Positions 45,566 through 53,654 of a stretch of 64,000 nt of DNA are shown one piece after another. The position numbers and the translations under genes are program-made. Under the pieces are notes generated by a model. That model had not been told where the DNA came from, did not search any database, and was given only the letters and a program-made list of their open reading frames with translations. The DNA lies in the NCBI RefSeq assembly GCF_009762325.1, contig NZ_CP034348.1:3230501-3294500 (forward strand), in the 5' to 3' direction. Origin of the DNA: Roseovarius faecimaris. GTDB lineage: Bacteria > Pseudomonadota > Alphaproteobacteria > Rhodobacterales > Rhodobacteraceae. Numbering within the stretch: position 1 is the stretch's first letter; each line of letters begins with the position of its first letter.

Positions 45566-47095
45566 ATGTACAGACGCAGCAAGGTTCGGAACTTAAAGGC
45601 CATTCGTGCGCAGGCGCGCAATGCAGCGCCGCAAGATGCGGCATGGCGCCAGAGTTTCAGCCCCGAAGACCTTGAACAATTCGAGGCGGAGGTTCATGGC
45701 GTTGTGATCGTGCCTGGTGACCCTGACTATGACCAAGCGCGTCAGGTATATTATCGGCAGTTCCAATGCTTTCCCAAGATCATTGTCTATTGCATATGCG
45801 ACAGCGACGTTGCGGCCTGTCTGAACCTTGCGCGCAGCTTTGATCTGGAGGTTGTCTGCCGGTCCGGAGGGCACAGCTCGGCGGGATTTTCCATCAACGA
45901 TGGCATGGTGATCGACCTCAGCCGGATCAATTCGGTTAGCGTCGATCCAGTTGCCAAACGCGCGGTGGTAGGGGCTGGTATCAATTTCCACCGCCTGAAC
46001 GCAGCCTTGCAGGATCATGGCTTGCACGTACCCGGCGGCGGATGTGACGAGGTTTGCATCGGCGGTTACATGCAGGGTGGTGGATACGGCTTTACATCAC
46101 GCGAGTTCGGGATGAATTGCGACTGTGTCGAATCCTTTGACATGATGCTCTGGAATGGGGGGATCGTGACCGCGAACAGCGAGACAAACGCTGATCTCTT
46201 CTGGTCCGTTCGCGGTGGCATGGGGACGAATTTCGGTGTTCTGCTTTCAGTGACATATCAGCTATTCGAGCTGGGAGAGCTTTATGGATTTGGTCTGAGC
46301 TGGGACGCAGATTACGCGCCCGCGGCACTTGTCGCTCTTCAGAAAGGCTTCATTTCTGGCCCTGGCCTGAAAAAGTTGGGCTATCAATGCGCGTTCATGA
46401 TGTCAGACGGCGCGCCTCGGTTTTACATGCGGGGCCTTTTCGACGGGAGCGGCGAAACCTGCCGGGACCTGCTTAAACCCCTGACCGATCTTCCCGGAAC
46501 ATCCCACGATATCGAGATGTCAGGTTCTTATGTCGAGCTGAACCAGAAACTTCTGAGCAAGCCAGTGCCAATCCCGAATGCGCCGGATGATGCCTTGGAA
46601 GAAAAACAATCCGGCTATCTCTCAAGGGTTCTTGATGCCAGCGATTGGCAGAAAGTCATCGACTACATGCGAACCTCACCCTGCCCATGGAACAACATCG
46701 GAATAGAACCCTATGGCGGGATGATCGAACGCACAGATGATCCGAATGCTTTTGTCCATCGCGATGTTCAGATGAACCTCTTCATGGAGGTTTTCTGGGC
46801 CCGCGAGGAAGACCGTGCGAAAAACGTGGCCTGGCTTGACGGTTTCATGACGTTGATGAAGCCTTATCTGAACGGTCATTCCTATCAGAACTATCCCAGA
46901 CCGGGTATGAAGAATGCCGATACGGCCTATTGGGCTGATTACCTGGACACGCTGGCGCTGGTGAAATCCAAATACAATCCGTTCGACTGGTTCGCCAACC
47001 CGCAACGTATTGGACTTCTCAAAGCCCAACCGCCAGGAGCGCCACCAGCGAAGGGTCCGAAGTTTCCGGATCGACCCATCGTATATTCGCGATGA
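45566..47095 (+). CDS. Berberine-bridge-type FAD-linked oxidase, predicted bicovalent flavin
   Basis: 509 residues without a signal peptide. The FAD-binding PCMH domain has the histidine attachment site His103 in CRSGGHSSAGFS and the cysteine site Cys160 in VPGGGCDEVCIGGYMQGGGYG, together predicting a bicovalent flavin. The BBE C-terminal segment is NYPRPGMKNADTAYW, then LALVKSKYNPFDWFANPQRIG. Enzymes of this group oxidise sugars, alkaloids, amines or peptide-linked groups with O2. Divergent from YcaO across 110 bp, it probably acts in the same pathway, perhaps on the modified peptide; this is inference. The open frame overlaps the upstream YcaO alternative start region. Confidence 0.9.
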   Translation: MYRRSKVRNLKAIRAQARNAAPQDAAWRQSFSPEDLEQFEAEVHGVVIVPGDPDYDQARQVYYRQFQCFPKIIVYCICDSDVAACLNLARSFDLEVVCRSGGHSSAGFSINDGMVIDLSRINSVSVDPVAKRAVVGAGINFHRLNAALQDHGLHVPGGGCDEVCIGGYMQGGGYGFTSREFGMNCDCVESFDMMLWNGGIVTANSETNADLFWSVRGGMGTNFGVLLSVTYQLFELGELYGFGLSWDADYAPAALVALQKGFISGPGLKKLGYQCAFMMSDGAPRFYMRGLFDGSGETCRDLLKPLTDLPGTSHDIEMSGSYVELNQKLLSKPVPIPNAPDDALEEKQSGYLSRVLDASDWQKVIDYMRTSPCPWNNIGIEPYGGMIERTDDPNAFVHRDVQMNLFMEVFWAREEDRAKNVAWLDGFMTLMKPYLNGHSYQNYPRPGMKNADTAYWADYLDTLALVKSKYNPFDWFANPQRIGLLKAQPPGAPPAKGPKFPDRPIVYSR

Positions 47096-47369
47096 CCTGC
47101 TGCCGCTGAACCGGTGCTTTCAAGTGCTGGCGAACCTGCCTTGGCATCGGAGGTGACACTGTCCTTCAGGCAGGCCAGTTTCTTTTCGCGCCCGCCACCC
47201 CAAGGATGTGAAAGGACAGCCCCGTGACATCGGCAATACGCGGGCCTGCGCGACGGTTGCGGCGTCGTCGACCCAGATGCGCCTGTCCGACTGGCCCAGC
47301 TTGCCGATCGGTGTCGCGATGTGGAGGTCTTTACTGGAATGCCGACTCAGGCCAAAGACGCATGCAGTC

Positions 47370-49220
47370 TTAGCTCGGGATGCTCGGGAATCTCAGCCGC
47401 GGGAACCCGCGCGATTCTTTGAAGATACCGACACAGACAGAAACCAGCATCAACGCGAGGATCATAGACGACGGTAGCGCGCTCACGATCATCACATCCC
47501 GGATCGATGCGACGCCACCCACGGCCATGATCGCGCCCGCATTGGCGGCAATCACAAACGCCCACAGGATCGAATGAAACGGGGTCTCGGCAAGTTTGCT
47601 TCCGCCTGCGCCGATCGACTTGATGGCGATGATCGCAGCCGAGGCGGAGGCCACGATCAGGATCAGGAAAAGAAGGACCAGAACCGCTTTGAAAACCGCG
47701 GCAACGCCGGGAGACAGCATGATGTCCACCGTTTCATAAAGGCGATAGGCATGTTCGGCCGAGAGTATGGCGCCGGCTGCGGTGCCATCCAGTTCGAGCA
47801 TCAATGCGGTGCCACCGGTGCCGGCGAACCAGATAAAGCACATGAAGGCGGGCGCGATCATGGTGCCCAGAATGAACTCGCGCAACGTACGCCCGCGCGA
47901 AATCTGGGCGACGAACATCCCGACAAACGGTGCAAAGGCGATCCACCACGCCCAGTAGAAAATCGTCCAGTCGCCCTGCCAGTCGCGCTGCGCGCTCGAT
48001 GCGGCCGAAATCTTTGGGTCGTAGATGGTTGTGGCATGTACCGCGACCGATTTGAGATAGGTGACCGTGCCGTCTGCCAGCACCCCCAGCACGCGCACCC
48101 CACCGCCAAAGACGACAAACACCGCAAGCACAGTGAAGAAAAGAACAAAGCCAAGCTGCGACACCCATTTCACACCGCGCTCAACCCCGGAAACGATCGA
48201 CGCGATGGCCACAGCGGTTAACACGACCAGCGCGGTAAAGAGCGCGATCAGGGGCGGATTGCCCGAGTTATCGGCAAAGAACCGGCTGCCGGTCAGCATC
48301 GAAAGACCCGAGCATATCTGTTCAAGCCCGATCACGATTGTCGTGGTGATGCCGGCAATCACGGCGAGGATTGAAATCACGTCGATAACATGCCCCGCCG
48401 ACCCTTCCAGGCGCTTGCCCAGAATGGCCACGAGCCCGGACCGCATGGTCATCGGCTGACCGTGTCTGTGACACGCCAGGCCAAGCGCCAGACCGACGAT
48501 CGCATAGGTGGCCCAGGCCGAAAAACCGTAATGCAGATAGACAAAACGCATGGCCGAGGAAACGGCTGCGGCACCGCCGGTTTCCATTGTCCCCGCGAGG
48601 ATATCGGGATTGATCAGGAAATGTGACACCGGCTCGCTCACCGCAAAGGCCAGCGTGCCGATACCGATCCCGGCGCAGAACATCATCGCCAACCAGGACT
48701 TGGTGCTATGCTCGGGCAGAACCCCGTCGGGGCCCAGCCTTAACCGTTTTGACACCGGCAGGCAGGCGATCACGAAACATGACAGCAGGATCAGCGCCAG
48801 AACATAGACATACCAGCTGGCAAATACTGTCAGCGTGGCGGTTTTCAGAAGCTCTAGAAGTCGGGCCGACACATCGGGCAGCATGACCAGAAAAATCACC
48901 ATGCAGACAACAAGCAGCTTGGCACAGACCGACACGACCAGGTTGAAGCCCTCATAGACGCCTCGTTGCACCGTGTTAATCTGAAGAGGGTCAGAGATGT
49001 TCCAGAGCGGTGCGCGGCCTATCACCAACGCCGCCGTTTCAGAAATTCTTGTGTCATCGTGTTGATCGAACTGCCGCATGTCATGCCCCCTGATGCTCAG
49101 CGGACCGATCCATTCGCGCATCCGCGCAAATCCATTTTCAGCGCCTTGCAAAAAGGTCGCGATGACCGGCCCGTGATCAGGGTCGGAAATTGGGAGGGAC
49201 GTGTATGTGAATTCCGTCAC
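47370..49220 (-). CDS. BCCT family transporter (betaine/carnitine/choline or DMSP type)
   Basis: 616 residues with an approximately 85-residue hydrophilic N-terminus and 12 membrane segments. BCCT marks are MFCAGIGIGTLAFAVSEPVSHF and, in helix 8, DWTIFYWAWWIAFAPFVGMFVAQISRGRTLREF. The family imports quaternary ammonium compounds or DMSP. The start is a GTG (49220) that lies inside a perfect inverted repeat and has no good ribosome site; ATG 49121 or 49079 would also leave all membrane segments intact. It follows a Crp-like gene by 20 bp. The upstream 47096-47369 stretch (274 bp) holds no supported gene, perhaps decayed sequence. Confidence 0.88.
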   Translation of the reverse strand: MTEFTYTSLPISDPDHGPVIATFLQGAENGFARMREWIGPLSIRGHDMRQFDQHDDTRISETAALVIGRAPLWNISDPLQINTVQRGVYEGFNLVVSVCAKLLVVCMVIFLVMLPDVSARLLELLKTATLTVFASWYVYVLALILLSCFVIACLPVSKRLRLGPDGVLPEHSTKSWLAMMFCAGIGIGTLAFAVSEPVSHFLINPDILAGTMETGGAAAVSSAMRFVYLHYGFSAWATYAIVGLALGLACHRHGQPMTMRSGLVAILGKRLEGSAGHVIDVISILAVIAGITTTIVIGLEQICSGLSMLTGSRFFADNSGNPPLIALFTALVVLTAVAIASIVSGVERGVKWVSQLGFVLFFTVLAVFVVFGGGVRVLGVLADGTVTYLKSVAVHATTIYDPKISAASSAQRDWQGDWTIFYWAWWIAFAPFVGMFVAQISRGRTLREFILGTMIAPAFMCFIWFAGTGGTALMLELDGTAAGAILSAEHAYRLYETVDIMLSPGVAAVFKAVLVLLFLILIVASASAAIIAIKSIGAGGSKLAETPFHSILWAFVIAANAGAIMAVGGVASIRDVMIVSALPSSMILALMLVSVCVGIFKESRGFPRLRFPSIPS

Positions 49221-49232
49221 ACTCGCGTGTGA
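49217..49232. promoter_or_regulatory. Perfect inverted repeat between the Crp-like and BCCT genes
   Basis: TCACAC, spacer TCGC, GTGTGA. The arms resemble half-sites of Crp-family proteins but in reversed order (canonical is TGTGA-N6-TCACA). It spans the proposed GTG start of the BCCT gene and lies 8 nt after the Crp-like stop, so either an operator or a small RNA stem is possible. Confidence 0.4.
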
Positions 49233-49240
49233 TCAAAGCC

Positions 49241-49918
49241 TCAGATCGGGTCCATCGACGCGATATCCGTAAGCGCCCGCCGATCGAGAATGCTCAGCCT
49301 GCCGCGCCCGATCTCGACAATGCCAAGCTGCTTCCACTCGGCTAGCTTTTTTGAAACCGCCTCACGTGTTGCGCTGACATGATCGGCAAGATCGCTTTGC
49401 GAGACCGGGATGCGCCCGTTCTGATCCGCCATTTGTCCGGCCAGGAAGACCAGACGCCGGGCCAGGCGGATTTCAAGCGGATGAAAGGCGTGATTTTCAA
49501 GCTGGGTGCTGATCCAGCGGACCCGCCTGATCAGCACGCCGAGCAATTGCAGTGCCAGGTCCGGATTGGCCGAAAACTCGGCCAGCAACCTTTCGCGGCC
49601 CACGCGCAGCAGATTGCTGTCCTCAAGCGCCGAAACCGTGGCGCTGCGCCGCCCACCGTCCACCAGCGCAATCTCTCCGAAAATATCGCCGCTTTTCAGA
49701 ACATTCAGAGCCAGCTTGCGGCCATCATCCGATAGCGTACTGATCTCCAGCGAGCCGCTTTTCAGCAGGTAGATGGCATCACCTTCGTCCCCTTGCCTGA
49801 ACAGGTCCCTACCACGCTTCACCAGCACCACCGTAGACAAGGCGTGCAGTGCGTCGGCCAGCGAATCCTGCTGGCCCGTCTCGTTCCCGGTCTGAAAAGT
49901 TCCACGCCCGCTATCCAT
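49241..49918 (-). CDS. Crp/Fnr family transcriptional regulator
   Basis: 225 residues. The N-terminal cyclic-nucleotide domain has GDEGDAIYLLKSGSLEI and the phosphate cassette GEIALVDGGRRSATV (81-95) with the conserved Glu and Arg, so it may bind a cyclic nucleotide. No Fnr-type cysteine cluster is present. The C-terminal winged helix has PVSQSDLADHVSATREAVSKKL (in outline, residues around 170-192) as recognition helix region. It lies directly upstream of the BCCT gene on the same strand. A cyclase-like protein is encoded about 7 kb away, so a cyclic-nucleotide circuit is possible but only inferred. Confidence 0.9.
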   Translation of the reverse strand: MDSGRGTFQTGNETGQQDSLADALHALSTVVLVKRGRDLFRQGDEGDAIYLLKSGSLEISTLSDDGRKLALNVLKSGDIFGEIALVDGGRRSATVSALEDSNLLRVGRERLLAEFSANPDLALQLLGVLIRRVRWISTQLENHAFHPLEIRLARRLVFLAGQMADQNGRIPVSQSDLADHVSATREAVSKKLAEWKQLGIVEIGRGRLSILDRRALTDIASMDPI

Positions 49919-49967
49919 TGTCTCAGGTTAACACATCGGGCAAAGACCGGCACACATAAATGACGTG

Positions 49968-50663
49968 TTACCCGGCACTTAGCTGTGTCGTGACATCAAT
50001 CAGCTTTTTATGGGTATCGCGGGCAAGACTTGATTCAAGCTTGATGCGAATGTCGGGTTTCCGGCGGCACAAGTCCGTCAGCACCGCAGTATCGATCGCA
50101 AACATGCGCAAGGGGCTGACCGCCCGCAATGTCGCACTAGCCGGTCCGCCCGAAAAACAGGTCAGCTCTCCGATGAAATTGGGCGCATGCATCTCGCGGA
50201 TCACAGTGCCGCCTGCGATGACCTGCACACTCCCCTCGGCCAGATAGTAGAGAAACCCGACCTCTTTCCCCTGCGTGGTGATCTCTTCGCCGACAGGTTT
50301 ATCCAGCCAGTTCCCGGCATTCAGGAGTTGACGCGCACCGAGCGGGGTAAAATCGCTCAGGCGTTCCGAGACCAGTGCACGTTCTTCCGGGGTAAAACGC
50401 ACACGGCGAGACAGTACGAAAAACCGCGTCATGCCGAAGATACTGATGGTGATCCAGCTGACCTGAATGATCGCCGACCAAAGGTTGAAATTCATCACCA
50501 GTGACAGCAATACTAGTGTTGAGGCGATGAGATTGAGAAACGCATAGGTGTAACCGGACCCCTGGATATACCCCATCTGCAGCGCGGCGTAGGACCCCAG
50601 GTAAAAGGCCACCCCCAGAAAACCCGCAATCTCGTAGATTTGCGGCGACAATACCCCGTCCAT
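49968..50663 (-). CDS. Membrane-anchored cyclic-nucleotide-domain protein (degenerate)
   Basis: 231 residues. Residues 8-80 form about three membrane helices (IYEIAGFLGVAFYLGSYAAL, then LNLIASTLVLLSLVM and AIIQVSWITISIFGM), like the short CBU_0592-type membrane domain. Residues 110-215 are a Crp-like beta-roll (FLYYLAEGSVQVIAGGTVI, APNFIGELTCFSGGPASATL). The phosphate cassette keeps Gly-Glu-Leu but the usual Arg is missing (GGPASATL), so nucleotide binding is doubtful. There is no DNA-binding domain. The architecture, membrane helices then cNMP fold, is like Popeye proteins. It is upstream of the Crp-like gene on the same strand with a 49-bp gap, so they may be co-transcribed. Confidence 0.8.
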   Translation of the reverse strand: MDGVLSPQIYEIAGFLGVAFYLGSYAALQMGYIQGSGYTYAFLNLIASTLVLLSLVMNFNLWSAIIQVSWITISIFGMTRFFVLSRRVRFTPEERALVSERLSDFTPLGARQLLNAGNWLDKPVGEEITTQGKEVGFLYYLAEGSVQVIAGGTVIREMHAPNFIGELTCFSGGPASATLRAVSPLRMFAIDTAVLTDLCRRKPDIRIKLESSLARDTHKKLIDVTTQLSAG

Positions 50664-51131
50664 TCACGTTCGCTCCGTCTCTTTCTGAGGAGTGTTAACC
50701 GGTATCGCACTGATTTGCAGGGTATTTGTTCTGTTCCCATGTGATGTCCGGAAACATTCTCGCCGGTTGCACTGACCGCATGGCCTTTCCGGGTTATCAA
50801 AGCGACATGCTCGAAAGCAGAGGTGCCACCCCCAAAGACGCTCTGGATCGTATCGTGAGGGGCCTTGTTCAGGTTCTGATACCGAGAGGACGGTCCGCAG
50901 ATGCCGCCAATCCGGAGGCAGGTCGGGTTGTAACGGGGTGTGCCGCCGGGGAACGGCGCCCGCAGGGCATCACGCTCAGCGCCCGATTCAGGTTCGAGAC
51001 ACCGCAAGCCGAATAGCAAATAATGGCGCGCCAAGTGATCCGCTTCACAGATAACCCAGCGATTCTGTCTCAAGATCAAGGGACGGCACAACGCGCAGCC
51101 TCGTTTGTGCCCGACAGCGGAGGGTCATGAC
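50664..51131 (+). other. 468-bp stretch without a supported gene
   Basis: Divergent control region for the cNMP-domain gene and the PACE gene, plus sequence I cannot assign. Open frames at 50726-51016 (plus) and 50513-51091 (minus) lack family resemblance and good starts. A strong ribosome site GGAGGG lies at its right end, before the PACE start. Confidence 0.5.
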
Positions 51132-51575
51132 ATGGCTTTGAGATCACGGAAAGAACGTATCATCCAGACAGTCAGCTTCGAACTGGGTGGTCTGATGATT
51201 GCAGCGCCGCTCTACGCCTTATTTTTCGATACCTCTTCGGGTCATTCCTTCTTTCTTTTGGTGTGTATTTCTGCGGTGGTGTTGATCTGGGCACCCGTGC
51301 ACAATACGCTTTTTGACAAATTGGATCTGCACGTCTTTCACCGGCTGGCCAGCGCCCGCCCGCACAAGTGGCGGGTACTCCACGCGATTTCGCTGGAAGT
51401 ATCGTCAATTGCCTTAACCTTTCCCGTTGTCTTGCTCATCAGCGAGCATGGCGCGTTGGGCGCTCTGGCGGTCAATATCGGGCTAACGCTTTTCTACACT
51501 GCGTATGGCTATCTGTTTCATCTTGTCTTCGACATGGTGCGCCCGGTGCAGTCGAACATGTTGCTTCCCGAATAG
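51132..51575 (+). CDS. PACE family small multidrug efflux protein
   Basis: 147 residues with four membrane helices arranged as two BTP (bacterial transmembrane pair) repeats. The N-terminal repeat begins RSRKERIIQTVSFELGG, with the conserved Glu essential in AceI at position 16. The second begins PHKWRVLHAISLEVSSIAL. PACE proteins export chlorhexidine, polyamines and other cations. ATG 51132 has GGAGGG seven bases upstream. The open frame from 51105 is not the start. It stands alone, next to a transposase relic. Confidence 0.92.
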   Translation: MALRSRKERIIQTVSFELGGLMIAAPLYALFFDTSSGHSFFLLVCISAVVLIWAPVHNTLFDKLDLHVFHRLASARPHKWRVLHAISLEVSSIALTFPVVLLISEHGALGALAVNIGLTLFYTAYGYLFHLVFDMVRPVQSNMLLPE

Positions 51576-51604
51576 CCGCTGCGCTGCAACCGGACGCGCC
51601 TCGC

Positions 51605-51760
51605 ACTTTGCGGCATCAGATGCGCCGGGAGGGCTTCGAGGTGGCCCGCTGCACAGCGGATTGGCTGATACGCCATTTGGGACCACAGGGTGTTGTTCGC
51701 GGCACGTCCCAGAAGGCAATGCGGCCTGACAAGGCCCTGCAGTCCCAAATGGCGCAACGT
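51605..51760 (+). mobile_element. IS3-family transposase (orfB) relic
   Basis: One frame reads LRHQMRREGFEVARCTADWL and then IRHLGPQGVVRGTSQKAM and RPDKALQ, a clear piece of the IS3/IS407-type orfB helix-turn-helix region (usual form RRQLRREGFEVARCTVERLM..LGLQGV.RG). Only about 50 residues remain, with no DDE domain, orfA or end repeats. The rest of the 51576-51992 gap holds nothing I recognise apart from the ribosome site of the next gene. Confidence 0.85.
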
Positions 51761-51992
51761 CCCTGGAGTCGTTGCGGAGGTACCCTCTTACCCTACTTTC
51801 CCCAGGCACATGATCACGTCAACTGCCACACACAGGCCAGCAATACGCCCACCGGAAAAATCCGCATGGAATGCAGGGTGTTCCCGGAAGCACACCCGAA
51901 AACCGCACGATTCGAATTGCTAATGGGACTGAAATGACTAGTTTAGCGGGATGAACGATCCGTCGAAGACGGACAAATTCAGGGAGAAACAT

Positions 51993-53570
51993 ATGAAAAC
52001 CACTGCTACACTAGCGGCCGTCCTGCTGATGACGTCCTCGCTTTCGGTTTCGGCCGAAACGCTGCGATGGGCACGGGCGGGCGATTCACTGACGCTTGAT
52101 CCACACGCGCAGAACGAAGGGCCGACCCACACGCTGGCCCATCAGATTTACGAGCCGCTGATCATTCGTGACATGACCGGTGCATTCCAGGCGGCGCTGG
52201 CCACCGACTGGGCGCCCAAGGAAGGCGACCCCAATGTGTGGGTCTTCAACCTGCGTCAGGGCGTTACCTTCCATGACGGTGCCGATTTCACCGCCGAGGA
52301 TGTTGTCTTCTCGATCAACCGCGCCCAGTCCGAAGATTCGGACATGAAAGAGCTGCTGAACTCGATTGTCGAGGTTCGCGCGGTCGACGATCATACGGTT
52401 GAGTTTGTCACCGACGGTCCGAACCCGATCCTGCCGTCAAACCTCACCAACCTGTTCATGATGGACAAGGGCTGGGCCGAGGCAAATAACGCGGTCGAGG
52501 TGCAGGATGTCGAGGGCGGCGAGAAGACGTTTGCCACCACGAACACCAATGGCACCGGGGCGTATGTGCTGGTCAGCCGTGAGCCCGACGTCAAGACAGT
52601 GCTCAAGGCAAACGACAACTACTGGGGCAAGGGTGAATTCCCGCTTCAAGTGACCGAAATCGTCTATACACCGATCCAGAATGCCGCGACCCGCGTTGCC
52701 GCGCTGCTCTCTGGCGAAGTGGACTTCATCCAGGACGTGCCGGTGCAGGATCTGACCCGCGTGGCCAACACGGACGGTCTGGTTGTCAAAACCGCACCAC
52801 AGAACCGGGTGATCTTCTTCGGCATGAACATGGGAGCTGCCGATCTGAAGAACGACAATGTCGATGGTGCCAACCCGCTGGCGGATGTCCGCGTGCGCAA
52901 GGCAATGTCGATGGCGATCAACCGCGATGCGATCAAGCAGGTGGTTATGCGCGGTCAGTCACAGCCTGCCGGGATGATTGCTCCTCCGTTCGTGAACGGC
53001 TGGACCGCAGAGATGGACAGCTCGTCCATGACCGATGTTGAAGCAGCCAAGGCGTTGATGGCAGAGGCCGGTTATGCTGACGGTTTCTCGATCCAGCTCG
53101 ATTGCCCGAATGACCGCTACGTCAACGATGAAGCGATCTGTCAGGCCGCCGTCGGCATGCTCGCGCAGATCGGCGTGACGGTGAACCTCGACGCCAAACC
53201 GAAGGCTCAGCACTTCCCGCTCATCACCAATGATGAAACGGACTTCTACATGCTGGGCTGGGGCGTTCCGACCTACGACTCGGAATATATCTTCAACTTC
53301 CTCGTGCACACCCGCGGCGAGGACCGTGGCAGCTGGAACGGCACCGGGTTCTCCAATGCCGATGTCGATGCCAAGATCGTAAGCCTCGCCTCCGAGACCG
53401 ACCTGAAGGCGCGCAATGCCACGATCGGTGAAATCTGGCAGGTGGTTCAGGATGAACAACTCTACATTCCGATCCATCACCAGGTTCTGAACTGGGGCAT
53501 GACCGACAAGGTCGGCATCGAAGTGAGCCCGGAAGACGATCCGAAGATGAAGTTCTTCACGATGAACTAA
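51993..53570 (+). CDS. Dipeptide/oligopeptide-type ABC periplasmic binding protein
   Basis: 525 residues with a signal peptide (TTATLAAVLLMTSSLSVSA, cut before ETLRW). SBP_bac_5 family marks are LDPHAQNEGPTHTLAHQIYEPL, WVFNLRQGVTFHDGADFTAEDVVFSI, GTGAYVLVSREPD, NPLADVRVRKAMSMAINRDAI and VGMLAQIGVTVNLDAKP. GGGAGA lies before ATG 51993; an upstream ATG at 51951 is in frame but would bury the signal. It opens a five-gene ABC operon. Ligand is unknown: such proteins bind peptides, but also sugars, opines or nickel chelates. Confidence 0.93.
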   Translation: MKTTATLAAVLLMTSSLSVSAETLRWARAGDSLTLDPHAQNEGPTHTLAHQIYEPLIIRDMTGAFQAALATDWAPKEGDPNVWVFNLRQGVTFHDGADFTAEDVVFSINRAQSEDSDMKELLNSIVEVRAVDDHTVEFVTDGPNPILPSNLTNLFMMDKGWAEANNAVEVQDVEGGEKTFATTNTNGTGAYVLVSREPDVKTVLKANDNYWGKGEFPLQVTEIVYTPIQNAATRVAALLSGEVDFIQDVPVQDLTRVANTDGLVVKTAPQNRVIFFGMNMGAADLKNDNVDGANPLADVRVRKAMSMAINRDAIKQVVMRGQSQPAGMIAPPFVNGWTAEMDSSSMTDVEAAKALMAEAGYADGFSIQLDCPNDRYVNDEAICQAAVGMLAQIGVTVNLDAKPKAQHFPLITNDETDFYMLGWGVPTYDSEYIFNFLVHTRGEDRGSWNGTGFSNADVDAKIVSLASETDLKARNATIGEIWQVVQDEQLYIPIHHQVLNWGMTDKVGIEVSPEDDPKMKFFTMN

Positions 53571-53577
53571 ATCAGGC

Positions 53578-53597
53578 GGCGGGCCGAACGGCCCGCC
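53578..53597 (+). promoter_or_regulatory. Intercistronic hairpin after the binding-protein gene
   Basis: GGCGGGCC, loop GAAC, GGCCCGCC, an 8-bp stem 7 nt after the stop codon without a following T run. It probably stabilises the abundant binding-protein message and partly attenuates the downstream permease genes. Confidence 0.6.
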
Positions 53598-53654
53598 CCC
53601 GGGCGCCGCATCCTGCCTGATGGTCGCGGCGCCCCTTATTCTCCGGAATCCGCC

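Noticed and set aside
47096..47369. Possible decayed gene after the flavin oxidase
   Set aside because: Short frames on both strands but no readable family in any of them.
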